A stretch of DNA of 64,000 nt from Acetomicrobium hydrogeniformans (GTDB lineage: Bacteria > Synergistota > Synergistia > Synergistales > JAFGMB01). Location of the stretch: positions 524,507-588,506 of the forward strand of contig JAENYO010000001.1 in assembly GCA_016841745.1 (NCBI GenBank), read 5' to 3'. Positions 15,512 to 24,606 of the stretch are shown piece after piece. The notes beneath the pieces were generated by a model. The model searched no databases, was not told the origin of the DNA, and worked only from the letters and a program-made list of their open reading frames with translations. A program made the position numbers and the translations under genes. Position 1 is the stretch's first letter, and every line of letters begins with the position of its first letter.

Positions 15512-16270
15512 ATGAAAAGCAAAAAGGTATTGTTTCTAGCGCTCTGTTCTTTGGTTATGGCAGGTCTTGTCTTTGCGGGTTCAGCTATTGCAGCGGAAAA
15601 GTATGTCGTCGGTATTGATGGTGACTATCCTCCCTACTCCTTCATCGGTGAAGATGGAAAACCCACCGGTTTTGACGTGGAATCTGTTCAGTGGATAGCT
15701 GAAAAAATGGGTTTTGAAGTTGAAGTTAAGCCTGTAGCCTGGGATGGGATTATTCCTGCTCTCCTGGCAAAAAAGATCGATCTTATCTATTCAGGAATGA
15801 CAGCCTCCGAAGAAAGAAGAAAAGTAGTAGCTTTCTCAGGAATTTACTGGGTAGTCAACCAGGCTATATGCGTAAGAAGAGATTCAGACCTTAATATGAT
15901 CACGGCCCTTGCCGGGAAAAACAAGGTGGGTACCCAGAGGGGAACCACTGCAGCCATGTGGCTTGAAGATAATCTTGTAAAGGGCGGATATCTCTCAAAG
16001 GATGATCTGAAACTTTACGACAATTTCCCTCTTTCCATCAAGGATCTTGAAAATGGAAGGGTAGAATCGGTTATGTTCGATGATATCATGGTCGAAAAGG
16101 CTATAGAAGGAAAAGACATGAAGATCATCGGCACCATAAGCACTGGAGAGGACTACGCTGTTGCAATGAGAAAAGAAGATACAAAACTTCAGAAGATGAT
16201 CAACGATGGGCTTTCAATGCTCATGAAATCCCCCAAATGGCTGGAGCTGAAAGAAAAATACGACATGTAA
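15512..16270 (+). CDS. Polar amino acid ABC transporter, substrate-binding protein
   Basis: Periplasmic type II solute-binding protein (SBP_bac_3 family) for a polar amino acid. The ATG at 15512 is chosen because AGGAGG lies 6 nt upstream and a classical signal peptide starts there (KKVLFLALCSLVMAG, cleavage near SAIAA-EK). The upstream in-frame ATG at 15407 would make no sense as a secreted protein. The mature part has the family features YVVGIDGDYPPYSF, PTGFDVE, WDGIIPALLAKKIDLI and SGMTASEERRK. It is followed by a hairpin and then two permeases and an ATPase. Confidence 0.93.
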   Translation: MKSKKVLFLALCSLVMAGLVFAGSAIAAEKYVVGIDGDYPPYSFIGEDGKPTGFDVESVQWIAEKMGFEVEVKPVAWDGIIPALLAKKIDLIYSGMTASEERRKVVAFSGIYWVVNQAICVRRDSDLNMITALAGKNKVGTQRGTTAAMWLEDNLVKGGYLSKDDLKLYDNFPLSIKDLENGRVESVMFDDIMVEKAIEGKDMKIIGTISTGEDYAVAMRKEDTKLQKMINDGLSMLMKSPKWLELKEKYDM

Positions 16271-16313
16271 CAACTTGAACAATCATAAATAAGAACCTAC
16301 TATTAAAATTATG

Positions 16314-16349
16314 GCAGGGGAAGGAAGTTCCAACCTATCCCCTGCTTTT
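16314..16349 (+). terminator. Intercistronic terminator after the binding-protein gene
   Basis: GCAGGGGA pairs with TCCCCTGC and is followed by TTTTG. Partial termination here would make more binding protein than permease, the usual ratio for such systems. Confidence 0.6.
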
Positions 16350-16369
16350 GCTTGACAAGGTGGAATTTT

Positions 16370-17047
16370 ATGTCTGAAAACATTACAGTGGTGGTAAAGG
16401 CTCTCCCTTTTATTCTACAGGGATTGGCAGTAACCATGAGCATGGTACTTGAGGCTCTATTTCTGGGTCTGGTGATAGGTCTCTCCCTCGCGGTGGGACA
16501 GATATACGGAAACAAGTGGATATCGGGGTCTATATCACTTTATGTCTGGTTCTTCAGGGGACTGCCTAACCTGGTCCTTCTGTTTCTTTTTTATTTTGGC
16601 CTTTTTCCCCTTCTGGGTTTGGATGTTTCAGCCTTTGTGATCGCGGTGATAGCCCTTGGACTTCGCAGTTCGGCCTACCAGTCCCAGGTTTTCAGAGGAG
16701 CCATACAGTCTCTGGGTGAAGGACAGATGCTTGCTGCCCGATCCCTGGGAATGAGTAAATGCAAAGCCATATTGAACATAGTCCTTCCCCAGGCATTGAG
16801 GATAGCCCTCCCTGGCTGGTCTAACGAATATCCCATTCTTCTTACAGATTCTGCAGTAACCTACGCTATAGGTGTAATGGAAATACTGACCAGGGGCAAC
16901 CTCGTGGTTTCAAGAACCTATAAACCTATGCCTCTATACCTGACCTGTGCTGTGATATTCATACTCCTGAATTATGGAGGAATGAAGATAATTCACCTCC
17001 TGGAGCGGAAAGTACGTATACCAGGATTCGGAAACGGAGAAAGATGA
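16370..17047 (+). CDS. Amino acid ABC transporter permease (HisM/GlnP type)
   Basis: Inner-membrane subunit of the polar amino acid uptake family. From the ATG at 16370 (AAGGTGG 7 nt upstream) it has 225 residues, and several hydrophobic segments. The cytoplasmic EAA loop that docks the ATPase is visible as [20 protein letters not shown]. The TTG at 16352 is a less likely start. It is the first of two different permeases in this operon, which would form a heterodimer. Confidence 0.92.
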   Translation: MSENITVVVKALPFILQGLAVTMSMVLEALFLGLVIGLSLAVGQIYGNKWISGSISLYVWFFRGLPNLVLLFLFYFGLFPLLGLDVSAFVIAVIALGLRSSAYQSQVFRGAIQSLGEGQMLAARSLGMSKCKAILNIVLPQALRIALPGWSNEYPILLTDSAVTYAIGVMEILTRGNLVVSRTYKPMPLYLTCAVIFILLNYGGMKIIHLLERKVRIPGFGNGER

Positions 17048-17051
17048 CCCC

Positions 17052-17822
17052 ATGAAAACAGAAGACAATTTGATCCTTAAAGTTGAAGATATACATAAAT
17101 CCTATGGAAATACTGAAGTTCTGAAAGGGGTTTCCTTCGAAGTCAAGAAGGGCGAAACCAAGGTTTTTATCGGCCCAAGCGGAACCGGTAAAAGCACACT
17201 CCTCCGCTGTATCAACCAGCTTACCCTTCCCGACAGTGGACGGGTATGGCTCCATGGAGAAGAAGTTACCCATTCCGGGAAAAACATCAACATTTACCGA
17301 CAGAAGATGGGGATGGTCTTCCAGAACTTCAATCTCTTCGATCACCTGACCGCCTTGAAGAACGTAGAGATATCTCTCATCAAAGTTAGAGGTATGAAGA
17401 AAAAAGAGGCCACCGAAAAAGCCCTGGAGGAGCTAAAACAGGTTGGAATGGAAGCACAGGCCGGGCTTTATCCTGCAGAACTTTCGGGTGGACAGGCACA
17501 GAGAGTGTCCATTGCCAGGGCTCTTGCCATGGATCCGGATGTAATGCTCTTTGACGAACCTACTTCTGCTCTGGATCCGGAACTGACAGGAGAGGTTCTT
17601 GAGGTAATGAAGAAACTGGCACTCGGGGGAATGACCATGCTTGTGGTGACCCATGAGATAGGATTCGCATATTCCGTGGCTAATGAAATCATATTCATGG
17701 AAAAGGGCAGGATCCTTGAGAGCGGTCCTCCCCAAAAGCTCGTTAACAACCCCAGATTTGAACGGACGAAACAGTTCCTCTCCAGGCTGAGTGAGCTGTA
17801 TAAACTGGGAGATGAAAAATGA
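17052..17822 (+). CDS. Amino acid ABC transporter ATPase (GlnQ/HisP type)
   Basis: Cytoplasmic ATP-hydrolysing subunit of 256 residues. Walker A is GPSGTGKST, the Q-loop is [12 protein letters not shown], the signature is [15 protein letters not shown], Walker B is [12 protein letters not shown] and the switch histidine is VTHE. It starts 4 nt after the upstream permease stop and its own stop overlaps the next start codon (ATGA), so the three genes are translationally coupled. Confidence 0.96.
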   Translation: MKTEDNLILKVEDIHKSYGNTEVLKGVSFEVKKGETKVFIGPSGTGKSTLLRCINQLTLPDSGRVWLHGEEVTHSGKNINIYRQKMGMVFQNFNLFDHLTALKNVEISLIKVRGMKKKEATEKALEELKQVGMEAQAGLYPAELSGGQAQRVSIARALAMDPDVMLFDEPTSALDPELTGEVLEVMKKLALGGMTMLVVTHEIGFAYSVANEIIFMEKGRILESGPPQKLVNNPRFERTKQFLSRLSELYKLGDEK

Positions 17823-18484
17823 TGGATATGCCTTTTCTTAAAGATGTCCTCATCCCCCCTCTGCTGGAAGGCCTTGTAGTTACACTGAAGCTGATAATAT
17901 GCTCCATTCCCTTTGGGTTCGTTACAGGGATACTTATAGCCACAGGAAGAGTATACGGAAACAGGTATATCTCTTTTCTCTGCAAAGTTTACGTGATCAT
18001 CTTTAAAGGCTGTCCCCTCCTTATGTTACTGTTCATAATCTATTTCGGACTGCCTTCTTTAGGCATATCCTTCAGCCCTTTCTGCGCAGCTGTTATCGGG
18101 TTCGTTATCTGTAATGGAGCCTATAATTCTGAATATATAAGAGGAGCTATCCAGTCGGTAAAATACGGCCAGATGAGAGCGGCCCTTGCCCTGGGCATGA
18201 CAATGCGTCAGGCAATAATGAACATAATACTGCCCCAGGCCATGAGAAGGGCTGTTCCAGGTATTTCCAATGAAATTATTTACCTTATCAAGTACTCTTC
18301 CCTGGCCTATATGCTTACCTGCATAGAACTCACGGGTGCAGGCAAGATAGTTGCTTCCAGATATTTTAAATTCACCTTCGTCTTTATGGTAATAGGATTT
18401 ATCTATCTAATGCTGGTAACCATAGCTTCAAAACTCCTGGGGATGCTTGAGAAAAAACTTGAAATCCCGGGTCTTATCAAATAA
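17819..18484 (+). CDS. Second amino acid ABC transporter permease
   Basis: A 221-residue membrane subunit paralogous to the permease at 16370, with the EAA loop as [20 protein letters not shown]. It starts inside the ATPase stop codon. A perfect 8 bp GC-rich terminator overlaps its last codons, so it closes the operon. Confidence 0.92.
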   Translation: MMDMPFLKDVLIPPLLEGLVVTLKLIICSIPFGFVTGILIATGRVYGNRYISFLCKVYVIIFKGCPLLMLLFIIYFGLPSLGISFSPFCAAVIGFVICNGAYNSEYIRGAIQSVKYGQMRAALALGMTMRQAIMNIILPQAMRRAVPGISNEIIYLIKYSSLAYMLTCIELTGAGKIVASRYFKFTFVFMVIGFIYLMLVTIASKLLGMLEKKLEIPGLIK

Positions 18485-18500
18485 AGGACCCGGGACTTTT
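18466..18500 (+). terminator. Terminator of the ABC operon
   Basis: CCCGGGTC (18466-18473) pairs with GACCCGGG (18487-18494), followed by ACTTTT. The permease stop codon lies in the loop. Confidence 0.85.
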
Positions 18501-18535
18501 CTCCAAACTTTTCCTGCTTGTCAAAAAACTGGATT

Positions 18536-20392
18536 TTATTTTACCCGTTCCATAAGAGCTGACATTTCAAGATATGATTCTTCAAGATATGAAGCAAATT
18601 TATCAAGTTTTTCTTCCATCCATGCCCGGCTGGAAAGGTTGATATTCAACTGATCCGGTTTGGTAAGATATCTCACTCCGAATCCATCATTCACTACCGG
18701 ACCAAATCCGCATAGGGAAAGCCCGGCATGACCGCTCGTACTGGTAGATAAAGTATTGTGACATAACTTGCTGTATCCCGAAGACTTGAAAATAGAAGGC
18801 AAGCGGAGTATTCCAAGACCTTCCCCAAAAAGATAATACATGTTCTTAAGGCCCAAAAGATGTCGGTCCACTCCTCTACCGCCCTTACATTCCTTCATCC
18901 TGGCAACATGCCTTTGAACTGCTGCCCGTAAAGCATCTGCCTTCTCCTCATCAGAGGAAACTGGATCCATCATCTTACGTGTAAATTCTATTGACTCCAT
19001 GGTAACAGGACGCATTGCCTCAGTTCTTCCATGAAGAAAGCGCCTTGTCGCCACCGGCTCATAAGTAGTGCATGGTTGCCCTCTCAGTTTATATGAAGCA
19101 AGCTGAAAACCCATCTGAACAAAACCATCAGGGCTCAAATTGAAAGTTTTGATACGATCCTTTCCAAAATGCACAAAATCAAGGACTCTGACAGAAGTGT
19201 CCTTTGCAAAGGCATCGAAATCAATACAAGCTTCATTAATAGTGGCTTTAATCTCAGGAGAAAGAACAAATTTCAACTCTTTGTAATCAAGAGTCTCCCT
19301 TGATCTTTCGTTATAATGGTCTTCCAGGGATTTATGGTCATATATGAAACCGGTAAGGTTAACTACTGAAGAACCGTCAATAGAGGTATGTTCATAATTA
19401 ATAGCTGAAGTCCCATCCCTGCAAACTATGAACTCAATGGATTTATCGTACCATCTGTTCCTGGCATCACCGTGAAGCATTGCCTTGGAACCCTCACTTC
19501 TGGAGGATGGCACAAAATCATCAAGACAGACTACAAAGAGAGCATTTTCGATCTCTCTGAGAAGAGATGAATTTACACTGTCATATTCAATAATCTTTTC
19601 CCTGGCTTCAGCCCATTTATCCCTGTTCATGGAAGTAAGCGCTCCCACACATTCCTCATCAGGTAAAGGACAGAGCTCAGATGAAAGGATCTTTTCCAAA
19701 GTTCTCATTATCAATCCCTGAGACTTGACATATCCATATTCATCCATAACTTTCAAAGTAAAAATATGGCCTTGACGGATAATGATAATATTATCAGCCT
19801 TGGAAGGTGTGGGATCCTCGCAACAACAGGGGGTTCTTAATCGATCCTTCTCCATCTCAGGAACTCTTGCTGTGGAAAATATCCGTGTGAACTGGCTCAT
19901 ACACAGGGGGCAATCTTTCTCAAGATCACATGGCAGGCTTTCCTCAACAATGATCTCCTGAAATCTGAGCGCCCCATCGATAATATCTGCTGCTCTTTCC
20001 ACCTGATTCATAGAATTCCCAGAAACTTTATCCATGAGCATAAAAAAGATATTGCTGTTTATTACAATGGGGGACCTGTCATTCAGATAATGACTATGCC
20101 AGAAAGGTTCAAGCCAGTTGCTCACATCCTCTCTACCGGACCATTTCAACAGAGCCTGCTGCAACTTCTCTCCATCACCATCTTTTCGGGTGAAATTTTC
20201 AACAGCAAAAACTGTTTCTTCCCATTCATCTTCATTAAGCAGGGGTTTCATCCAATCAAGAAATTTATCGCAGGTGTCTTTCAGTTCCGCAACTGGAAGA
20301 CGAGGCAACGAATCCTGCTGATCAAATGTTTTCATTGTTCCTTCTGAAGAATTTGCACAGTCTGGTCTGTGTCTTGTACTTGAACCATCCAT
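18536..20392 (-). CDS. Choline/carnitine O-acyltransferase family enzyme
   Basis: Acyl transferase that would move an acyl group between CoA and a carnitine- or choline-like alcohol. The 618-residue protein matches the family from end to end: LPRLPVAELKDTCDKFL near the start, the catalytic histidine His335 in INYEHTSIDG, the CoA-side GKDRIKTFNLSPDGFVQM, the signature LRGQPCTTYEPVATRRF then HGRTEAMRP, GVDRHLLGL, and STSGHAGLSLCGFGP near the end. The ATG at 20392 is chosen because AGGAGG lies 7 nt upstream; the GTG at 20401 overlaps that site. It lacks a signal peptide. A Cys-rich segment (CPLCMSQF...CCCE, around residues 160-195) is odd. It directly follows the butyrate kinase gene. The family is mainly eukaryotic, so this is unusual. 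Choline versus carnitine specificity is not decided. Confidence 0.88.
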   Translation of the reverse strand: MDGSSTRHRPDCANSSEGTMKTFDQQDSLPRLPVAELKDTCDKFLDWMKPLLNEDEWEETVFAVENFTRKDGDGEKLQQALLKWSGREDVSNWLEPFWHSHYLNDRSPIVINSNIFFMLMDKVSGNSMNQVERAADIIDGALRFQEIIVEESLPCDLEKDCPLCMSQFTRIFSTARVPEMEKDRLRTPCCCEDPTPSKADNIIIIRQGHIFTLKVMDEYGYVKSQGLIMRTLEKILSSELCPLPDEECVGALTSMNRDKWAEAREKIIEYDSVNSSLLREIENALFVVCLDDFVPSSRSEGSKAMLHGDARNRWYDKSIEFIVCRDGTSAINYEHTSIDGSSVVNLTGFIYDHKSLEDHYNERSRETLDYKELKFVLSPEIKATINEACIDFDAFAKDTSVRVLDFVHFGKDRIKTFNLSPDGFVQMGFQLASYKLRGQPCTTYEPVATRRFLHGRTEAMRPVTMESIEFTRKMMDPVSSDEEKADALRAAVQRHVARMKECKGGRGVDRHLLGLKNMYYLFGEGLGILRLPSIFKSSGYSKLCHNTLSTSTSGHAGLSLCGFGPVVNDGFGVRYLTKPDQLNINLSSRAWMEEKLDKFASYLEESYLEMSALMERVK

Positions 20393-20445
20393 TTTATACA
20401 CCTCCTGTTATATGGATATTCTTCAAGGAAACTTCTGAAGAATAT

Positions 20446-21513
20446 CTAAAGTTCCCTTATCTGCTCCTCTCCTTCCAATATCCTTTTAGCTCCAAAAGCC
20501 AGAGCGTCCATTTCAAATTCACCGGGGAAGATAAAAAAAGGAGCAATAAAAGAAATTCTCTTCAGGATCCAATCCTTCACCATAGCCGACCGGGCTATTC
20601 CTCCAGTGATAAAAACAGCATCTACCTGACCTTCAAGGACTGCGGCCATAGCTCCAACTTCTTTAGCTACCTGGTAAGCCATTCCCTCAAGAATTGTTTT
20701 TGCTCTCTCGTCTCCCTTAATGATCATCTCTTCTATATGTTTTACATCCTTGCTTCCAAGATATGCCACTAATCCGCCCTCTCCGACAAGCATCCTGCGC
20801 AGTCCTTCTGGACTGAATTTTCCTGAAAAACAGAGCTCCACAAGATCCCATACCGGAAGACCTCCTGAACGTTCAGGAGAATAGGGCCCGTCTCCGTCCA
20901 GAGCATTGTTGCAGTCGATCATCTTTCCCTTTCTACATGCACAGACAGAAATACCCCCTCCCATATGAACACCTATAAGGTTAACTTCTAAAAGGTCTTT
21001 TCCAAGTTCATCTGCGACCTTCCTGGCAACGGCTTTGAGATTAAGTGCATGGAATCGGCTTCTTCTACTGATGAAAGGAAGACCTGACAACCTGGCTAAG
21101 GAATGGAATTCATCTGTAACCGGAGGATCGACAACAAGAGGAATAATATTATTACCTTCTGCAAGTTCAAATGCTATGGCACTACTGAGATCACAGGGAT
21201 GTCTCCCGAAATTGCCACTGGATATCTGGGACAGCATTTTCGGAGTTATTCTGTACACCCCTCCCTCAACGGGTATGGTATGGCCGCCTCTGGCAGCAAT
21301 GGCAGATATATCAGAAAGGTTGATACGATTTCGTGTAAGAAAATCCCGGACAGCTCTCATCCGGTATTCATATTGATCAAAAATATCAGGAAATGAAGAT
21401 ATGTCTACTCCAGAATGGAATACATCCTCCCTGTATAAACAGGAACTCCCCTTATAGAAGGCCAGCTTTGTGGATGTAGAACCAGTATTGACGATAAATA
21501 TCCCAAACTTCAA
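20446..21513 (-). CDS. buk: Butyrate/branched-chain fatty acid kinase
   Basis: ASKHA-family acyl kinase that converts an acyl phosphate plus ADP to the fatty acid plus ATP (or the reverse). The 355-residue protein has the usual length and features of butyrate kinases: VNTGSTSTKLAFYKG at the N-terminus, AARGGHTIPVEGG, DPPVTDEFHSLARLSGLP, HMGGGISVCACRKG and VFITGGIARS. In amino acid fermenters it conserves energy from isobutyryl-, isovaleryl- or butyryl-CoA through a phosphotransacylase. No ptb gene lies beside it. It sits between a small membrane-anchored protein gene (22 bp upstream) and the carnitine acyltransferase gene (53 bp downstream), as one operon. Confidence 0.93.
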   Translation of the reverse strand: MKFGIFIVNTGSTSTKLAFYKGSSCLYREDVFHSGVDISSFPDIFDQYEYRMRAVRDFLTRNRINLSDISAIAARGGHTIPVEGGVYRITPKMLSQISSGNFGRHPCDLSSAIAFELAEGNNIIPLVVDPPVTDEFHSLARLSGLPFISRRSRFHALNLKAVARKVADELGKDLLEVNLIGVHMGGGISVCACRKGKMIDCNNALDGDGPYSPERSGGLPVWDLVELCFSGKFSPEGLRRMLVGEGGLVAYLGSKDVKHIEEMIIKGDERAKTILEGMAYQVAKEVGAMAAVLEGQVDAVFITGGIARSAMVKDWILKRISFIAPFFIFPGEFEMDALAFGAKRILEGEEQIREL

Positions 21514-21534
21514 GGTTCATCCTCTCCTTTTTCT

Positions 21535-21879
21535 TTACCGTGATGCATCTTTTACAGCAAGCAGGAATTTAATGACCCTTGTAAAAAAGGAAGAATCCGA
21601 AGGCGCATTTACTATCTCCTTCCAGAAAGCGCTGATATAAACAAGAGGATCTCTGGCAAAAGAACCATTTTCGTCTCTCTTTATAGTCTCGCTTTTTATG
21701 AGGTCAAGAACATCCGTCCAGCCTGGATCTTCAGGTATGGCATTCGTATTTTCCACCTTTCCATCAACTCCAGCTGGAGTTGATGGTCCAGTATGAAAAG
21801 GGATATCAATTTCTTTTTCGAAAAAGAGACCCATAACTATAATGACCAGAATGGCAGGAAAGATCAATTTTTTTCCCAT
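21535..21879 (-). CDS. Small membrane-anchored protein of unknown function
   Basis: A 114-residue protein with a single N-terminal hydrophobic segment (LIFPAILVIIVMGLFF) as anchor or uncleaved signal, then a Pro/Gly-rich linker and a helical tail. No family recognised. It is the first gene of the operon with butyrate kinase and the acyltransferase, 21 bp before the kinase start. Confidence 0.6.
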   Translation of the reverse strand: MGKKLIFPAILVIIVMGLFFEKEIDIPFHTGPSTPAGVDGKVENTNAIPEDPGWTDVLDLIKSETIKRDENGSFARDPLVYISAFWKEIVNAPSDSSFFTRVIKFLLAVKDASR

Positions 21880-22051
21880 AATTTTTTATTTCCCTCAAAA
21901 CAGAAAAAGATAGCTTAATTCATTATAAGGTGAAGATTTTATTAACACCAGTTCTGGATAATTATTTGACCCTCATGGGGTTTGTCCCTTTAATTATCGA
22001 ATCACCGTGATATAATGTTAGATAATATGGGTCGAAAGGAGGTAGAGAATC

Positions 22052-22495
22052 ATGAAAAAGGCTCTTGTTGCTATTGACGCCAGTGACGTAAGCAGAGCTC
22101 TGATAAGGTATGCCTTCCAGTATGCCAGGAAGGAAGACCTTGATCAGCTTGAATTCATCCATGTAGTTGAAAAGCCCTACTTCGATCCTTCAGGAATGCC
22201 ATATTCCTTTGAACTTCCCAAAGAGAGTGCGGTGGGAGAAAAGTATGTTGAGATCATAGAGGACGAATTCAAGGCTTCTGATACAGTCAAAACTCCCTAT
22301 GAAATCACAGTAAAAACAGGAACTCCATATGAAGAAATAATAAATTTTGCTGAAAAAGGACACTATGACACTATCCTCATAGGACATAGAGGACTAAGCG
22401 ACCTGGAACGTTTCTTTATCGGAAGCGTGGCGGCAAAAGTGGTAAGACATTCACCCTGTACTGTACTGGTATTCCAGCCACCTAAAAATGCATAA
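22052..22495 (+). CDS. Universal stress protein (UspA family), copy 1
   Basis: A 147-residue cytoplasmic Usp domain. It starts MKKALVAIDASDVSRAL and carries the ATP-binding motif GHRGLSDLERFFIGSVAAKVVRH (GxxG-9x-GS pattern), so it is probably an ATP-binding type. AAGGAGG precedes the ATG, and a TATAAT-like -10 lies near 22012. It closely resembles the Usp gene at 28715, and the two are likely paralogues. A bidirectional terminator follows. Confidence 0.93.
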   Translation: MKKALVAIDASDVSRALIRYAFQYARKEDLDQLEFIHVVEKPYFDPSGMPYSFELPKESAVGEKYVEIIEDEFKASDTVKTPYEITVKTGTPYEEIINFAEKGHYDTILIGHRGLSDLERFFIGSVAAKVVRHSPCTVLVFQPPKNA

Positions 22496-22510
22496 CAGAT
22501 AGGGACCCTG

Positions 22511-22545
22511 AATAAGGGAGGGGATTTTCCTCCCTTATTTTTTAC
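22511..22545. terminator. Bidirectional terminator between usp and the nitroreductase gene
   Basis: AATAAGGGAGG pairs perfectly with CCTCCCTTATT, followed by TTTTTT on the plus strand. It overlaps the end of the convergent nitroreductase gene. Confidence 0.8.
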
Positions 22546-23269
22546 CCACAGAGGCCATATAGACCGGGAAAAGGCTCCTTCCGTCTATGCCCAGAAGATC
22601 ACAGACGGACTGGTCATGAAAAGCTGCTACCGCGCATGTCCCGCATCCAACAAGGCTTGAAGCGAGATAAAGGTTCTGACATGTATGACCGGCATCGAGG
22701 AAAACATATCTGTATGCTCTCTCATCATACCTCCATGCTGATCTATAAATATGGGCAACCCAGATAAAATTTACAGCACACTTCCTTACAAAGGCCTGTT
22801 TAAGGCAGGCAATATAGATGTCATTCTTTATCCGGGATGACAGATCAAGAATTTCCAGTTCATGCTCAATGGCAAGGAACCTGTAAAGCCCGGGAGCTAG
22901 TCCTTCCGTGCTGTTGATAACCAGATATGTTTCCAGAGGATGCCTCGCACCTGCAGAAGGGACATTTCTGAGAGTTGCTTCGGGATACTTTTCCCTTACC
23001 CCCTGGGTAAACCATAGGAGTAAGGACAGATCCTCAAGGGAGATAGGAATATCACGAAAACTACGAAGGCTTATCCTCCCCTCAATGGCTCTTCTCAGGT
23101 CAATTTCACCAATATTCAGATCTCCGGGGGGAGGAAGATAAATCCTTTCCCTTGACGGATCTCCCTGAAGCTCAAGGGGGGGCTGGGGAATACCCTTGAG
23201 CTGGTCAGATTCTTCCAGATATTCATAACATGTTCTTTTAATAAACTCTTCTCCGATAAAACCTGGCAT
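22535..23269 (-). CDS. SagB-type nitroreductase/dehydrogenase
   Basis: FMN-dependent oxidoreductase of the SagB/ThcOx branch of the nitroreductase family, 244 residues. Visible features are RISLRSFRDIPISLEDLSLLLW near residues 70-90, the SAGARHPLETYLVIN substrate/FMN segment, and GCGTCAVAAFHD near the C-terminus. Family members oxidise azolines in RiPP maturation, but no precursor, cyclodehydratase or SagC/D gene is nearby, so a stand-alone redox role is more likely. It is divergent from the YhdH-type gene. Confidence 0.88.
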   Translation of the reverse strand: MPGFIGEEFIKRTCYEYLEESDQLKGIPQPPLELQGDPSRERIYLPPPGDLNIGEIDLRRAIEGRISLRSFRDIPISLEDLSLLLWFTQGVREKYPEATLRNVPSAGARHPLETYLVINSTEGLAPGLYRFLAIEHELEILDLSSRIKNDIYIACLKQAFVRKCAVNFIWVAHIYRSAWRYDERAYRYVFLDAGHTCQNLYLASSLVGCGTCAVAAFHDQSVCDLLGIDGRSLFPVYMASVGKK

Positions 23270-23333
23270 TTGAATGACCTCCCCTGTAAGATTCAGGTAT
23301 TACTTTAACACATCATTTTAAAACTGGAGGTTG

Positions 23334-24344
23334 ATGACCCTGAATATAACATATAAAGCCTTCGTAGTTACGGAGATGCCCGATGGCTCATTCCAAAGAT
23401 CTACAGGTTACAGAACAACAGAAGATCTTCCTCATAAAGATCTTCTGATCAAGGTCCATTACTCATCCCTGAATTACAAAGATGCCCTTTCAGCAACAGG
23501 TAATAAGGGTGTCACCAGAAGATATCCCCATACTCCCGGTGTGGATGCTTCCGGAGAAGTTATAACAAGCATAGATGATGCTTTTTCTCCAGGAAACATG
23601 GTTATGGTAACAGGATATGATCTTGGCATGAACACCTCCGGAGGATTCGGCCAGTATATCAGTATTCCCTCCACTTGGGCTCTCAGACTTCCGGGTTTGA
23701 TGACCCCATGGGAGGCTATGGCCATAGGAACAGCTGGCTTTGCAGGGGCTCTTTCTGTCCAAAAGCTTATGGATAGTGGAATACGACCCGACGATGGGGA
23801 AATTCTCGTAACAGGAACGACTGGCGGTGTGGGAAGCCACGCCGCTGTTATTCTTAAAAAAGAAGGATACCAGGTCGTTGCCCTGAGTCTTGGAGGGAAA
23901 GACACAGCTTTCCTTGAAAGGATCGGAATAAACCGTATACTTACTACTGAGGATCTCGTAGACAAGATGGAAAAGGGCCTGCTTTCTTCAAGATGGGCAG
24001 GTGTAATTGATTCAGTTGGAGGACCAGTGCTGGTTTCAGCCCTGAAATCAACAAAATATGGCGGAGTAGTTACCAGTTGCGGTAATGTGGCTGGTGCATC
24101 ACTGAGTGGACTGACCGTATACCCTTTCATAATCAGGGGAGTGAGTCTTCTGGGAGTGGCCTCGGCAGAAAGTCCACTGGAACTTAAGACAAGGATATGG
24201 CAGAAGCTTTCTACTACATGGAAACCCTGTGAACTCTGGGATAGGGTAAAAGAAATATATCTTCATGAACTTGAGAAACATATCTTTCAGATGCTTGAAG
24301 GCAAATCATCGGGGAGAATAGTCGTAAATATAAAAGATAGCTGA
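23334..24344 (+). CDS. YhdH/YhfP-family quinone oxidoreductase (acryloyl-CoA reductase-like)
   Basis: Zinc-free medium-chain dehydrogenase of 336 residues. The N-terminal half carries SSLNYKDALSATG and YPHTPGVDASGEV, and the Rossmann motif is VTGTTGGVGSHAAVILKK, as in YhdH/AcuI proteins that reduce enoyl-CoAs such as acryloyl-CoA with NADPH. The start is TTG-ATG in tandem; the ATG at 23334 is chosen although GGAGG is only 3 nt away. A ferredoxin gene follows 32 bp downstream. Confidence 0.88.
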   Translation: MTLNITYKAFVVTEMPDGSFQRSTGYRTTEDLPHKDLLIKVHYSSLNYKDALSATGNKGVTRRYPHTPGVDASGEVITSIDDAFSPGNMVMVTGYDLGMNTSGGFGQYISIPSTWALRLPGLMTPWEAMAIGTAGFAGALSVQKLMDSGIRPDDGEILVTGTTGGVGSHAAVILKKEGYQVVALSLGGKDTAFLERIGINRILTTEDLVDKMEKGLLSSRWAGVIDSVGGPVLVSALKSTKYGGVVTSCGNVAGASLSGLTVYPFIIRGVSLLGVASAESPLELKTRIWQKLSTTWKPCELWDRVKEIYLHELEKHIFQMLEGKSSGRIVVNIKDS

Positions 24345-24376
24345 GATATTGACCAAAGGAAGTAAAGCATTTAACC

Positions 24377-24589
24377 TTGGCACCTGGAAAGGCAGGTGCT
24401 CAACTCTTGACTATCCCCATTCTGGATCCAGATAAATGCATTGGCTGCAGAACATGTGCCGGAATATGCCCTGCCTGGTGTTTTACCTTCTTTGAAAGGG
24501 ACATTGTTGCAGATTACAGGAAATGCCTAAGCTGCGGAAGGTGCATAAGGACATGTCCTGTCAAAGCGATCTCCTTTGAAACTCTTTGA
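24377..24589 (+). CDS. Small 2[4Fe-4S] ferredoxin
   Basis: An electron-transfer protein of 60-70 residues with two complete CxxCxxCxxxC clusters: CIGCRTCAGIC and CLSCGRCIRTC, each followed by Pro. The start is uncertain: TTG at 24377 gives a 70-residue protein but has a distant ribosome binding site, while TTG at 24407 (AGGCAGG about 10 nt upstream) gives 60 residues. It follows the YhdH-type gene on the same strand and could be its redox partner. No terminator was recognised before the convergent MATE gene. Confidence 0.88.
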   Translation: MAPGKAGAQLLTIPILDPDKCIGCRTCAGICPAWCFTFFERDIVADYRKCLSCGRCIRTCPVKAISFETL

Positions 24590-24606
24590 GTTCTGAATGA
24601 AACCTG

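Noticed and set aside
22535-23269. SagB-type protein as evidence of a RiPP (azole peptide) cluster
   Set aside because: No precursor peptide, cyclodehydratase or exporter gene lies within several kb.
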